From Bacteroidota bacterium (GTDB lineage: Bacteria > Bacteroidota > Bacteroidia > 2-12-FULL-35-15): DNA of 64,000 bases. The stretch covers positions 62,001 to 126,000 of the forward strand of contig JADKIU010000002.1 of assembly GCA_016722565.1 (NCBI GenBank), written 5' to 3'. Shown here piece by piece: positions 20,099 to 28,715 of the stretch (its first letter is position 1; the number at the start of each line of letters is the position of its first letter). Made by a program: the position numbers and the translations under genes. Under the pieces are notes generated by a model that worked only from the letters and a program-made list of their open reading frames with translations, was not told the DNA's origin and did no database searches.

Positions 20099-20777
20099 TA
20101 TAAAGAAATTGACTGTGAATTTTTCTAATGTAAATGTTTTAGATGACATCACTATAGATTTTGTACCCAATCAAATTTATGGAGTGGTTGGTTTAAACGG
20201 GGCAGGTAAAACGACCTTCTTTAATGCACTTTCTTCTGATTTGAAAGTTAGTAGTGGTGAACTGAGTTTTAATGGGAATCGAATTACTAATTCAGATATT
20301 GCCTATTTAGAAACCGTGAATTTTTTCTATTCAAGAATAACCGGGAATGAATATTTGAAAATATTCAAACAGACCAATATAAATTTTGATTTAAGTACAT
20401 TGCAAGAGTTATTTAAATTGCCTTTGGACGAACTTGTTGAAACGTATTCCACCGGGATGAAAAAGAAGTTAGCACTACTGGCAATTTTGAAGCAAGAGAA
20501 ACCTATATTTTTGCTGGATGAACCATTTAATGGGTTAGACCTCGAAACAAATAAGATTGTTGAGTTAATTGTGACAACGTTGAAAGAAAAAGGGAAAACG
20601 GTTTTTTTGTCTTCACATATTATTGATCCCCTGCTTACCGTTTGTGATGAAATTCATTTTTTAGAAAAAGGAAAATTTACTAAAACATTCGATAAACCAA
20701 ACTTTTATAAATTGGAGGAGGAGTTGTTTCATAAACTAAAGACGGAAGCCAGAAGTATAATTTCAGCCTCGATATAA
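20091..20777 (+). CDS. ABC transporter ATP-binding protein
   Basis: 228 aa. Walker A GLNGAGKTT (about residue 37), signature-like YSTGMKKKLALL with a degenerate LSGGQ, Walker B IFLLDEPFNGLD, and the H-loop SSHI are all present. The short form and single-domain layout are typical of ABC-2 type exporters. It is translationally coupled to the upstream membrane protein. Substrate not predictable. Confidence 0.9.
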   Translation: MISIKKLTVNFSNVNVLDDITIDFVPNQIYGVVGLNGAGKTTFFNALSSDLKVSSGELSFNGNRITNSDIAYLETVNFFYSRITGNEYLKIFKQTNINFDLSTLQELFKLPLDELVETYSTGMKKKLALLAILKQEKPIFLLDEPFNGLDLETNKIVELIVTTLKEKGKTVFLSSHIIDPLLTVCDEIHFLEKGKFTKTFDKPNFYKLEEELFHKLKTEARSIISASI

Positions 20778-20868
20778 GCTATATAGACCATTCTTTAAAT
20801 TATTTTCTTATTTTCTATGCAACCACTCACCACTTATTTGAGTCATTCTAGTACTTAAAATACTATAT

Positions 20869-22140
20869 ATGCAAAAACATTCATTCTCTCTTATTGCTTT
20901 CCTTATTTCTCTTGGTTGTTATGCGCAAGATACTTATAGAGCGCTATTTCTTGGTAATAGTTATACCTATGTAAACAATTTGCCACAAATGATAACGGAT
21001 ATGGCTGCTTCAACGGGTAACGTATTTATTTATGATAGTAATGCTCCCGGTGGTTATACTTTGCAAGGTCATTCTTCAAATGCTACATCGCTTGCTAAAA
21101 TTGCCATTGGCAATTGGGATTATGTAGTATTACAGGAACAAAGTCAATTGCCTTCTTTCCCGATTTCACAAGTTCAAACAGATGTGTTTCCCTTTGCTAA
21201 AATGTTGGATAGTACCATCAATGCGGATAATCCATGTGCTGAAACGGTATTTTATATGACCTGGGGCAGAAAAAATGGAGATGCTTCCAACTGCGCCTCC
21301 TGGCCTCCTGTATGCACTTATGCAGGAATGGATAGTTTATTGGATTTGCGTTATCGCATGATGGCCGATTCCAATAATGCCATAGTTTCTCCCGTAGGAA
21401 GAGTTTGGAATTATGTTCGACAATTGTATCCATCCTTGGAATTATACCAGCCCGATGAAAGCCATCCCTCTGTTGCTGGAACCTATGTGGCTGCATGTAC
21501 TTTTTATACAGTGATGTTTCGGAAAGATCCTACTGACATTACTTTTAATTCAACCTTAACACCAACGGATGCTGCGAACATTCGTGCAGCTGCAAAATTA
21601 ATTGTATTTGACAGCTTAATGAACTGGCATGTTGGCGAGTATGATCCAATAGCGAGTTTTAACGCTGTTGTTTCCGGAACCAATCAAGTATCCTTTACAA
21701 ATACATCTAACAATGCTTCTTCGTATTTGTGGTACTTTGGTGATGGTGATTCCTCTTTAGTTAGCAATCCGATTCATGTTTATCCAACAGGTGGAACGTA
21801 TACGGTCACATTCATCGCTACTCATTGCGGTATTTCAGATACACTGGTTCAAGCTATTACAGCAACACCTACAGCTATTTCACCTTTAGAACAGGTTAGC
21901 GCTTCATTTTATATTTACCCCAATCCGGCTTCCACTTCGATTACAATAAATCATCCATTTAAAGGGAGTTTAAACTATCGAATCGTGAATGTGTTGGGGG
22001 CGAAACAAAAAACGGGGGTCCTCGACAAACCTGAATACTCGATTGAATTAGCCGCACTTGAAGATGGAGTTTATTTCATACAGATGTATCAGAATAAAAG
22101 ACTATTAGGACAGCAGAAATTTGTTAAAATAACCGAATAA
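20869..22140 (+). CDS. secreted SGNH-hydrolase-like protein with PKD domain and T9SS type A sorting domain
   Basis: After a signal peptide (SFSLIAFLISLGCYAQ), the ~240-residue catalytic-like domain has the block I motif LFLGNSYTY, WDYVVLQEQSQLP, and the C-terminal D-x-x-H block PDESHPSVAGTY. This resembles DUF4886/SGNH esterases. A PKD module follows (SYLWYFGDGDSSLVSNPIHVYP). The last ~75 residues are a type A CTD (FYIYPNPASTSITI ending in QQKFVKITE). Known: such CTDs direct T9SS export. Inference: secreted ester-hydrolysing enzyme acting on polysaccharide or lipid. The substrate is unknown. Confidence 0.85.
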   Translation: MQKHSFSLIAFLISLGCYAQDTYRALFLGNSYTYVNNLPQMITDMAASTGNVFIYDSNAPGGYTLQGHSSNATSLAKIAIGNWDYVVLQEQSQLPSFPISQVQTDVFPFAKMLDSTINADNPCAETVFYMTWGRKNGDASNCASWPPVCTYAGMDSLLDLRYRMMADSNNAIVSPVGRVWNYVRQLYPSLELYQPDESHPSVAGTYVAACTFYTVMFRKDPTDITFNSTLTPTDAANIRAAAKLIVFDSLMNWHVGEYDPIASFNAVVSGTNQVSFTNTSNNASSYLWYFGDGDSSLVSNPIHVYPTGGTYTVTFIATHCGISDTLVQAITATPTAISPLEQVSASFYIYPNPASTSITINHPFKGSLNYRIVNVLGAKQKTGVLDKPEYSIELAALEDGVYFIQMYQNKRLLGQQKFVKITE

Positions 22141-22142
22141 AA

Positions 22143-22631
22143 ATGACCTCAATTGAAAAGTATTTTAATGCAGAAAAATCAGAAAGTTTACTTTTTGTTT
22201 TAGTGGGTGTAGTTACCATAGCAGTTGCCATCTATTTTTTCTTTAAATTAAAAGAGCCATTTTATACTGGGATTGGCCTTGCATTCGCATTAATTGCTTT
22301 GATTCAGCTCACCGTTGGCACTTCGGTTTATATTCGTAGTCCGAAAGATATAATTAGAGTTCAAGCGATGGTGTCGAATGAGCCATCAAAAATCCAGTCT
22401 GAAGAAATCCCAAGAATGGAAATAGTGATGAAAAACTTTGTAATCTATCGCTGGATTGAAATAGCCCTAATAATGATTGGACTGGTGTTGTTTTTTGCTA
22501 CGAAAAGTAATTCTATTTTGAAAGGAGGAGGAGTGGGATTGTTTATTCAAGCAGGTTTTATGTTGTTGCTTGACTATTTTGCTGAAAACAGAGGAAAAGA
22601 ATACGTGACATTTTTACGCGAGTTGTTGTAA
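22143..22631 (+). CDS. conserved membrane protein of unknown function (162 aa)
   Basis: Four hydrophobic helices are visible (LLFVLVGVVTIAVAIYFFF, YTGIGLAFALIALIQL, IEIALIMIGLVLFFAT, GVGLFIQAGFMLLLDYFA). It starts two bases after the preceding stop codon and so is likely co-transcribed. No family is recognised. Confidence 0.7.
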   Translation: MTSIEKYFNAEKSESLLFVLVGVVTIAVAIYFFFKLKEPFYTGIGLAFALIALIQLTVGTSVYIRSPKDIIRVQAMVSNEPSKIQSEEIPRMEIVMKNFVIYRWIEIALIMIGLVLFFATKSNSILKGGGVGLFIQAGFMLLLDYFAENRGKEYVTFLRELL

Positions 22632-22681
22632 CAATTCGTTTCTTTGCTCGTCATCTGTTATCATTTAATGAGAAACTTCTT

Positions 22682-23641
22682 ATGAGAGCAATTGTATATA
22701 CTAAATACGGACCACCCGAAGTGCTTCAACTTAAAGAAGTGCCAAAACCGATTCCTAAAGACAATGAAGTATTGATACGTATTCGAGCCACGACTGTGAA
22801 TCGAACAGATACGGGTTTTAGGGATCCTGAATATTTTGCAGTGCGAATTGTGGGTGGAATGTTTAAACCGAAAAACACAATATTAGGTTCTGAACTGGCA
22901 GGGGATGTGGAAGCGATTGGCAAAAATGTGACAAAATTTAAAGTGGGTGATGCTGTGTTTGGTTTAAAAACATATCAATTCGGAACACATGCCGAATACA
23001 TTTGTATTCCCGAAAATGGTTCCATCGCATTGAAACCGATTAATATGTCGTATGAAGAAGCTGCGGCTGTCTGTGATGGCTTGATGCTTGCAATTAATTA
23101 TATTGGGAAAATCGATTTTAAAAAAAATCCCCGCATCCTTATCAATGGTGCTTCCGGCTCAATTGGGTCTGCTGCTGTTCAGTTGGCAAATTATTATGGT
23201 GCTCATGTTACAGCAGTTTGCAATACAAAAACCATAGACTTAGTTAAATCATTGGGAGCAAACCGCGTGATTGATTATTTGAAAGAAGAGTTTACTGAGA
23301 AGAAGGAAGTTTACGATGTGGTGTTGGATGCTGTTGGAAAAAGTACATTTTTAAAATGTAAGAAAATATTGAAACCCGGTGGTATTTATTATTCATCGGA
23401 ATTGGGTGCGTATTCTCAAAATGTTTTTTATGCTTTATTTACACCATTATTGGGTGGTAAAAAAGTGAAGTTTCCGATTCCTACCGATAGTCAGAAAGAT
23501 ATTCTTTTATTTAAATCGATTATAGAACAAGGACGTTACAAAGCTGTAATTGATAAAATATTCCCCTTGGAGAAAATTATCGAAGCAACTAAATATGTTG
23601 AAACCGGTGAGAAGACAGGCAATGTAGTAATTACAGTGTAA
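22682..23641 (+). CDS. NAD(P)-dependent zinc-free alcohol dehydrogenase / quinone oxidoreductase family
   Basis: 319 aa MDR-superfamily enzyme. Features: the N-terminal GroES-like fold MRAIVYTKYGPPEVLQLKEV, GSELAGDVEAIGKNVTKFKVGD, the nucleotide-binding motif INGASGSIGSAAVQLANYYGA, and the C-terminal GKTGNVVIT. The four-Cys structural zinc cluster is absent, which places it with the zeta-crystallin/quinone reductase type. The substrate cannot be deduced from sequence. Confidence 0.9.
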   Translation: MRAIVYTKYGPPEVLQLKEVPKPIPKDNEVLIRIRATTVNRTDTGFRDPEYFAVRIVGGMFKPKNTILGSELAGDVEAIGKNVTKFKVGDAVFGLKTYQFGTHAEYICIPENGSIALKPINMSYEEAAAVCDGLMLAINYIGKIDFKKNPRILINGASGSIGSAAVQLANYYGAHVTAVCNTKTIDLVKSLGANRVIDYLKEEFTEKKEVYDVVLDAVGKSTFLKCKKILKPGGIYYSSELGAYSQNVFYALFTPLLGGKKVKFPIPTDSQKDILLFKSIIEQGRYKAVIDKIFPLEKIIEATKYVETGEKTGNVVITV

Positions 23642-23653
23642 TGGGGAAATCCG

Positions 23654-23661
23654 TATATTTG
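23654..23661 (+). promoter_or_regulatory. -7 promoter element for the esterase gene
   Basis: TATATTTG matches TAnnTTTG and lies 19 bases before the ATG at 23681. No good -33 TTTG element was seen. Confidence 0.45.
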
Positions 23662-23680
23662 AAAGTATAAAATACGAACG

Positions 23681-24541
23681 ATGAGAATACTTATATGTTT
23701 ATTTGCAATGGTTGCTGTTTCATCTTTTGCACAAACCAAGAACGCAAAATCAGTTGATTCAAGCAAACCGTTTGTTCTTGGTGTGATAGAGGAAATCAAA
23801 TCTGTAGAGTTATCCGAAACCAGAATCCTGAACATTTATCTTCCAGAAGGATATTCTAAGAATGACACCATAAAATATCCGGTTATCTATTTGTTGGATG
23901 GCTCAGCGGATGAGGATTTTATTCATATCGTAGGACTGGTTCAATTTAATAATTTCCCTTGGATTGATCGAGTTCCAAAGTCAATTGTAGTAGGAATTGC
24001 AAACATTGATCGAAAGAGAGATTTTAGTTTTCCTACCACGGTAGAGGCGGATAAAAAAAGATATCCTACAACCGGTCAATCAGATAAATTTATCGCATTT
24101 ATTGAAAAGGAGCTTCAACCATTTATTGAAAAAAAATATAAAACGACTGATTCAAAAATGATTATTGGTCAATCATTAGGTGGGTTATTGGCAACGGAAA
24201 TTTTATTAACCAAACCCACTTTGTTTAATAAGTATGTGATTATTAGTCCGAGTTTGTGGTGGAACAATGGTTCTATGTTGAAACAGTCATCGGTTGTATA
24301 TGAAGAATCTTTTACTCAAAAAACGGATATTTATATTGGAGTAGGGAAGGAAGGATTGGCGAATACAGCAGAGCCGCATGTGATGGAAGTAGATGCAAAT
24401 TTGTTGGCTGAAAAATTAAAAAATAGCAAGAGTAAAAGTTTAAATATACTTTTTGATTATTTACCGGAAGAAGATCATGCAACGGTCACCCATCAATCTG
24501 TTTTTAATGCTTTTCGATTACTCTATCCATCAAGAAAGTGA
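23681..24541 (+). CDS. secreted alpha/beta hydrolase, esterase D family
   Basis: 286 aa with a signal peptide (MRILICLFAMVAVSSFAQ). The esterase PF00756-type fold shows YPVIYLLDGSADEDF, the nucleophile elbow IGQSLGGLLATE (Ser), and a late His in PEEDHATVTHQS. Known relatives include siderophore esterases and S-formylglutathione hydrolase-like enzymes. Because it is exported, a periplasmic ester substrate is likely. A TonB/siderophore neighbourhood is not present here, so an iron role is not supported. Confidence 0.88.
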   Translation: MRILICLFAMVAVSSFAQTKNAKSVDSSKPFVLGVIEEIKSVELSETRILNIYLPEGYSKNDTIKYPVIYLLDGSADEDFIHIVGLVQFNNFPWIDRVPKSIVVGIANIDRKRDFSFPTTVEADKKRYPTTGQSDKFIAFIEKELQPFIEKKYKTTDSKMIIGQSLGGLLATEILLTKPTLFNKYVIISPSLWWNNGSMLKQSSVVYEESFTQKTDIYIGVGKEGLANTAEPHVMEVDANLLAEKLKNSKSKSLNILFDYLPEEDHATVTHQSVFNAFRLLYPSRK

Positions 24542-24564
24542 GGAAATAGCAACTAGGACATAAC

Positions 24565-24598
24565 AAAAAAGCCAGGAGAAAAATCTCTTGGCTTTTTT
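24565..24598. terminator. bidirectional terminator
   Basis: A 15-bp stem aaaaaagccaggaga / tctcttggctttttt (24565-24579 with 24584-24598, one G-T pair) lies between convergent genes. Confidence 0.9.
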
Positions 24599-24619
24599 GC
24601 TTCTACCACTACAAACAAA

Positions 24620-25069
24620 TTATTTTTTCATCATGCGCTTGATGAGCCACAATACAATAAAGCCGATAGGCACAAAAAAGGCCCATAGGGGGTAGGCAGT
24701 AACTGTTGTATTGAAGCTAAAGTCTTCGGTATAAATTGTTAAATTCTTTTTGGTGTCAAACTTTTGGATAAAACTTGCTTTTCCATCTACAAATTCAATT
24801 ACTTTATCTTCTCCATTAATTATAAAGTTGATTTTGCCTTTATTTAAAAGGAGTTTTGTATGATTAGGGTTAATAAATCGTAAGTTGATTTCTGCTTCTT
24901 TAAAAGTAAAAATTAAAGAAGGAATCGTCACCTCAATGTCATCGTTTGTAATACGCTCAATTACGATAGAGTTATCGACCATTTCCTCTACGGGCTCATC
25001 ACCAACTTCCTTAGCAAATCCGGTAGCAATCGAACAAAATAAACTAATCGCAAAAAGTACTTTTTTCAT
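24620..25069 (-). CDS. secreted/membrane-anchored hypothetical protein (149 aa)
   Basis: It has a signal peptide (MKKVLFAISLFCSIATGFAKE), an extracytoplasmic beta-rich middle with Asp/Glu-rich start, and a C-terminal TM helix (LWAFFVPIGFIVLWLIK) with a basic tail. The topology is a type I membrane protein facing the periplasm. No domain is recognised and no operon partner is evident. Confidence 0.7.
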   Translation of the reverse strand: MKKVLFAISLFCSIATGFAKEVGDEPVEEMVDNSIVIERITNDDIEVTIPSLIFTFKEAEINLRFINPNHTKLLLNKGKINFIINGEDKVIEFVDGKASFIQKFDTKKNLTIYTEDFSFNTTVTAYPLWAFFVPIGFIVLWLIKRMMKK

Positions 25070-25172
25070 GCTTTTTTTAATTTGAGCACAAATATACTCC
25101 TTTCATAAAACCATCAGCAAGTTTTTAGATAAAAGGCTGAAAATGGGGGCTGAAATTTCGTAAAAACGAAGT

Positions 25173-25212
25173 AAAAATGCCCTGCTCCGATATCTCAGAG
25201 AAGGGCATTTTT
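25173..25212. terminator. inverted repeat terminator downstream of the 49-aa gene
   Basis: Perfect 10-bp arms aaaaatgccc (25173-25182) and gggcattttt (25203-25212) enclose a 20-base loop. On the minus strand it follows the small gene by 24 bases and ends in a T-run. Confidence 0.75.
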
Positions 25213-25235
25213 GAATGGGGATGTTGTTCTGCTGA

Positions 25236-25385
25236 TTAGTCTATCAGCTTTGCTTCAGGATATTTCTCCTGCCATGCTTTTAGAGCACCTGCTGTACGAA
25301 CGGTAATTGTTGTTCGAGTATCAATTTGTAATTTGAACTTTGGGCGGGTATCTATCACTTCTTTTTTAGTTTTCATAAGTTTCAT
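25236..25385 (-). CDS. small conserved-looking protein, 49 aa, paralogue of the one at 43.1 kb
   Basis: The ORF starts at ATG 25385 (or the in-frame ATG at 25376). It encodes a basic N-terminus followed by FKLQIDTRTTITVRT, LKAWQEKYPEAKLID and stop. The second half aligns with the 52-aa product at 43099-43257: LQIDTRT-I-V vs VQLDYRT-I-I, LK-W--YP-AK-I vs LK-W--YP-AK-I. Two independent copies with conserved Asp, Arg, Thr, Trp, Tyr-Pro and Ala-Lys residues support it being translated. It lies in a ~410-base gap upstream of which no other gene is seen, with a terminator just downstream. Function unknown. Confidence 0.65.
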   Translation of the reverse strand: MKLMKTKKEVIDTRPKFKLQIDTRTTITVRTAGALKAWQEKYPEAKLID

Positions 25386-25480
25386 TTTCTTTTGATTTTA
25401 ATTACTTATATAACACAATATCTCTGCCAATTGTTTTGTGCTTAACATATTTTAACAGCTATTGGCATTTCTTTTAATGG

Positions 25481-28114
25481 TTATTTAGACTTCTCCTTTT
25501 TAGCCTTTTTGTCAGCATCAATTGGGTTTCTGAATACAAACTCGTTGTTGAAAACATCCAATACTATTTTAGCATCTTTTTCTACTTTCCCTGCCAAAAT
25601 CTGTTTAGAAAGTTCGTTTAGCACCCGTTTTTGCATTACTCGTTTTACTGGTCTAGCACCAAACTGAGGGTCAAATCCAAGTTGTGCCAACCAATCTATT
25701 GCTTCAGGGGTTGCTGAAATGTGGATGTCGTTTTCTTCCAGCATTTTAGCAATTCCGGTAAATTGAAGTTCAACAATCCTGTGAACGTCTTCTCTGTTTA
25801 ATGGCGTGAACATAATGGTTTCATCAATTCGATTCAAAAATTCTGGGCGAATGGTTTTCTTTAATAATTCAAAAACTTCCACCTTCGTTTTCGCCATAAT
25901 TTGTTCTCTATTTTTATCGGTCAACTTTTCAAAGTTTTCTTGAATCAAATGTGAGCCCATGTTGGATGTCATGATGATGATAGTGTTTTTGAAATTCACC
26001 ACGCGTCCTTTGTTATCTGTTAGTCGGCCATCATCCAAAACTTGTAACAAGATGTTAAATACATCCGGATGTGCTTTTTCAATTTCATCTAGCAATACAA
26101 CACTGTATGGCTTTCTTCGAACAGCCTCTGTCAATTGCCCGCCTTCTTCGTAGCCTACATATCCCGGAGGTGCTCCAACCAATCGACTTACAGCATGGCG
26201 CTCTTGGTATTCACTCATGTCGATCCGTGTCATGCTGTTTTCGTTGTTGAACAAGAATTCAGCGAGTGCTTTTGCCAATTCTGTTTTGCCGACACCGGTT
26301 GTTCCAAGGAAGATGAAAGAGCCTATTGGTCGTTTGGTGTCTTGCAATCCTGCACGACTTCTTCTCACAGCATCGCTGATGGCTTCAATCGCTTCATCTT
26401 GTCCTACAACACGCTTGTGCAATTCATCTTCTAAGTGTAATAGTTTTTCGCGTTCACTTTGAAGCATTCGTGATACCGGAATACCTGTCCACACCGCAAT
26501 TACTTCTGCAATGTCTTCACTTCCTACCTCTTCTTTTATCATTTGAGAACCGCTTTGTTGCATCTCAGCAAGTTTACTTTCAAATGATTTTAATTGAATT
26601 TCAGCATCCTTAATTTTTCCGTAACGAATTTCCGCTACTTTACCATAATCACCATTGCGTTCTGCTTGGTCGGCTTCAAATTTGAAATTTTCAATTTGTT
26701 CTTTAACCTTTTGAATTCCTTCTACTACTTCCTTTTCACCTTGCCATTTTGCGCGTAAATCACTTCTCTTGTCAGAAAGTTCAGCAATTTCTTTGTGAAG
26801 TTCTTCTAGTTTTTTTGTGTCATTTTCCCGTTTGATTGCCTCACGTTCGATTTCTAATTGACGAATCTTACGTTCTACCTCATCTAATTCTATTGGCATC
26901 GAGTTGATTTGCATTCTAAGTTTAGAAGCTGCTTCATCCATTAAGTCGATGGCTTTGTCCGGTAAAAAACGATCGTTGATATAACGTTGTGATAATTCGA
27001 CAGCCGCAATAATCGCTTCATCCTTGATACGCACTTTATGATGTGTTTCATACTTTTCTTTGATACCTCTTAAGATGGAGATAGCATCTTCAGCACTTGG
27101 CTCATCAACCATTACTTTTTGGAAACGTCTTTCGAGTGCTTTATCTTTTTCAAAATATTTTTGAAATTCATTTAAAGTAGTTGCTCCGATTGCACGCAAT
27201 TCGCCACGAGCAAGAGCAGGTTTTAAGATGTTTGCCGCATCCATTGCACCTTCGCCACCTCCTGCGCCAACAAGTGTATGGATTTCATCAATGAATAGAA
27301 TGATTTCTCCTTCTGCGGAAATTACTTCTTTGACAACCGATTTTAATCGCTCTTCGAATTCTCCTTTAAATTTTGCACCGGCAATCAATGAGCCCATGTC
27401 GAGCGAATAAATTTGTTTTGATTTTAAATTTTCAGGAACATCACCATTAATAATTCGGTGTGCTAATCCTTCTGCAATTGCTGTTTTACCAACACCCGGT
27501 TCACCAACTAAAATCGGATTGTTTTTTGTTCTACGGGAAAGGATTTGAAGTACTCTACGGATTTCTTCATCGCGACCAATTACCGGATCAAGCTTTCCGT
27601 TTTTTGCTTGGTTATTCAGGTTGATTGCATATTTATTTAAGGCGTTATAAGTATCCTCAGCAGTTTGGCTGGTTACTTTGGCACCTTTTCTTAATTCAGC
27701 AATTGCAGCTTTTAAATCTTTTTCAGTTACGCCATTGTCTTTTAATAATTGTGAAATGGTGTCTTTGGTGGTTAATAATGCCAGCAACAAATGTTCGATA
27801 GAAACATATTCATCACCAAATTCTTTCAAATAACTGCTGGCTTTTGCAATGGCTTGGTTTGCATTATTGGATAGGAAGGGTTGTCCGCCCGAAACTTTTG
27901 GATAGCTCTCAACAATTTTATCCAAGGCTTTGGTGAAGATGGACGTGTTTACATTCAGTTTTTTTAAGATAAATGGGGTAACATGCTCATCTACTTCCAG
28001 AATACCTTTTAGGATATGTCCGTTTTCAATAGATTGTTGTCCATTGATAGTTGCAATTTGCACGGCTTGTTGCACGGCTTCTTGCGATTTGATGGTGTAG
28101 TTATTTAAGTTCAT
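25481..28114 (-). CDS. clpB: ATP-dependent disaggregase ClpB
   Basis: 877 aa, normal ClpB length. It contains Clp-N repeats (about 1-145), NBD1 with Walker A GEPGVGKTAIAEGLA and Walker B ILFIDEIHTLVGAG, the long coiled-coil middle domain (about 410-530) that marks ClpB, and NBD2 with GTTGVGKTELAKALAEFLF and VVLLDEIEKAHPDV. A short Lys-rich C-terminal tail follows. Known: ClpB rescues heat-aggregated proteins with DnaK. The last four bases of the upstream 138-aa gene overlap its start, so it is translated from a two-gene message. An internal start for a shorter form was not evident. Confidence 0.97.
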   Translation of the reverse strand: MNLNNYTIKSQEAVQQAVQIATINGQQSIENGHILKGILEVDEHVTPFILKKLNVNTSIFTKALDKIVESYPKVSGGQPFLSNNANQAIAKASSYLKEFGDEYVSIEHLLLALLTTKDTISQLLKDNGVTEKDLKAAIAELRKGAKVTSQTAEDTYNALNKYAINLNNQAKNGKLDPVIGRDEEIRRVLQILSRRTKNNPILVGEPGVGKTAIAEGLAHRIINGDVPENLKSKQIYSLDMGSLIAGAKFKGEFEERLKSVVKEVISAEGEIILFIDEIHTLVGAGGGEGAMDAANILKPALARGELRAIGATTLNEFQKYFEKDKALERRFQKVMVDEPSAEDAISILRGIKEKYETHHKVRIKDEAIIAAVELSQRYINDRFLPDKAIDLMDEAASKLRMQINSMPIELDEVERKIRQLEIEREAIKRENDTKKLEELHKEIAELSDKRSDLRAKWQGEKEVVEGIQKVKEQIENFKFEADQAERNGDYGKVAEIRYGKIKDAEIQLKSFESKLAEMQQSGSQMIKEEVGSEDIAEVIAVWTGIPVSRMLQSEREKLLHLEDELHKRVVGQDEAIEAISDAVRRSRAGLQDTKRPIGSFIFLGTTGVGKTELAKALAEFLFNNENSMTRIDMSEYQERHAVSRLVGAPPGYVGYEEGGQLTEAVRRKPYSVVLLDEIEKAHPDVFNILLQVLDDGRLTDNKGRVVNFKNTIIIMTSNMGSHLIQENFEKLTDKNREQIMAKTKVEVFELLKKTIRPEFLNRIDETIMFTPLNREDVHRIVELQFTGIAKMLEENDIHISATPEAIDWLAQLGFDPQFGARPVKRVMQKRVLNELSKQILAGKVEKDAKIVLDVFNNEFVFRNPIDADKKAKKEKSK

Positions 28115-28527
28115 AGTTTTGAGTTTATTTGACTAATTTTTTCTTGTCTAGTTTGTGAAAATGTTTTCTGTTCATTATTTACAAATGTGTATATCACAAG
28201 TGTTTTTTCAAAAAGACTTTTAGCGATGTTATTCTTTTCGGATTTTTCGTGTAATTCTGCTGTTGCGAAAAGTACATCGGCCAAAAGATCTAGTTTGTGA
28301 ATATGTATGTTTTTGTTTTTAATTAAATAATTAACTAAATGTTGTTTGTCCATAACAGCAAGTTTGGCAAATTCCACATCGAATTCGGTTTTTAAAAATT
28401 CATCAGCAATGCTGATTCCTGAATCGATTTTACCGGATGTTTTTGCATTTGTCATCTCACTAATTATGCGTGCAATCACAAGGGCTAATTGTTCAACTTG
28501 TTTTTCTATATAATCTTTTCTAATCAT
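28111..28527 (-). CDS. hypothetical protein co-transcribed with clpB (138 aa)
   Basis: A mostly helical cytosolic protein starting MIRKDYIEKQVEQLALVIARI. This N-terminus resembles DUF6483-type proteins (moderate recall, not verified). No catalytic motif is visible. ATGA overlap with clpB indicates translational coupling, so a role in protein quality control is plausible but only by association. Confidence 0.65.
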   Translation of the reverse strand: MIRKDYIEKQVEQLALVIARIISEMTNAKTSGKIDSGISIADEFLKTEFDVEFAKLAVMDKQHLVNYLIKNKNIHIHKLDLLADVLFATAELHEKSEKNNIAKSLFEKTLVIYTFVNNEQKTFSQTRQEKISQINSKL

Positions 28528-28581
28528 TTAGTCGGTGAATAAAGTCAAAATTTGTTCCAAAGCGGGTTGATGCTTTTATTA

Positions 28582-28594
28582 GGACGAATTGTCC
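28582..28594. promoter_or_regulatory. GGAC-N5-GTCC inverted repeat between clpB operon and phosphatase array
   Basis: ggacgaattgtcc is a dyad with 4-bp arms and a near-symmetric AT spacer. It lies 55 bases upstream of the clpB operon start and 122 bases before the first TPR-SpoIIE gene. It may be a regulator site for either. Short dyads can occur by chance. Confidence 0.35.
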
Positions 28595-28715
28595 GATTAG
28601 TTTGATTTTAAATGACTTATTGGCTTGTTGCCGAGGTTTTATCTGTCTATTTTGCATTAGATTTTTTTATTATTATATTGCATAGGATTTGAAACACGAA
28701 GTACTCCTATTGACT

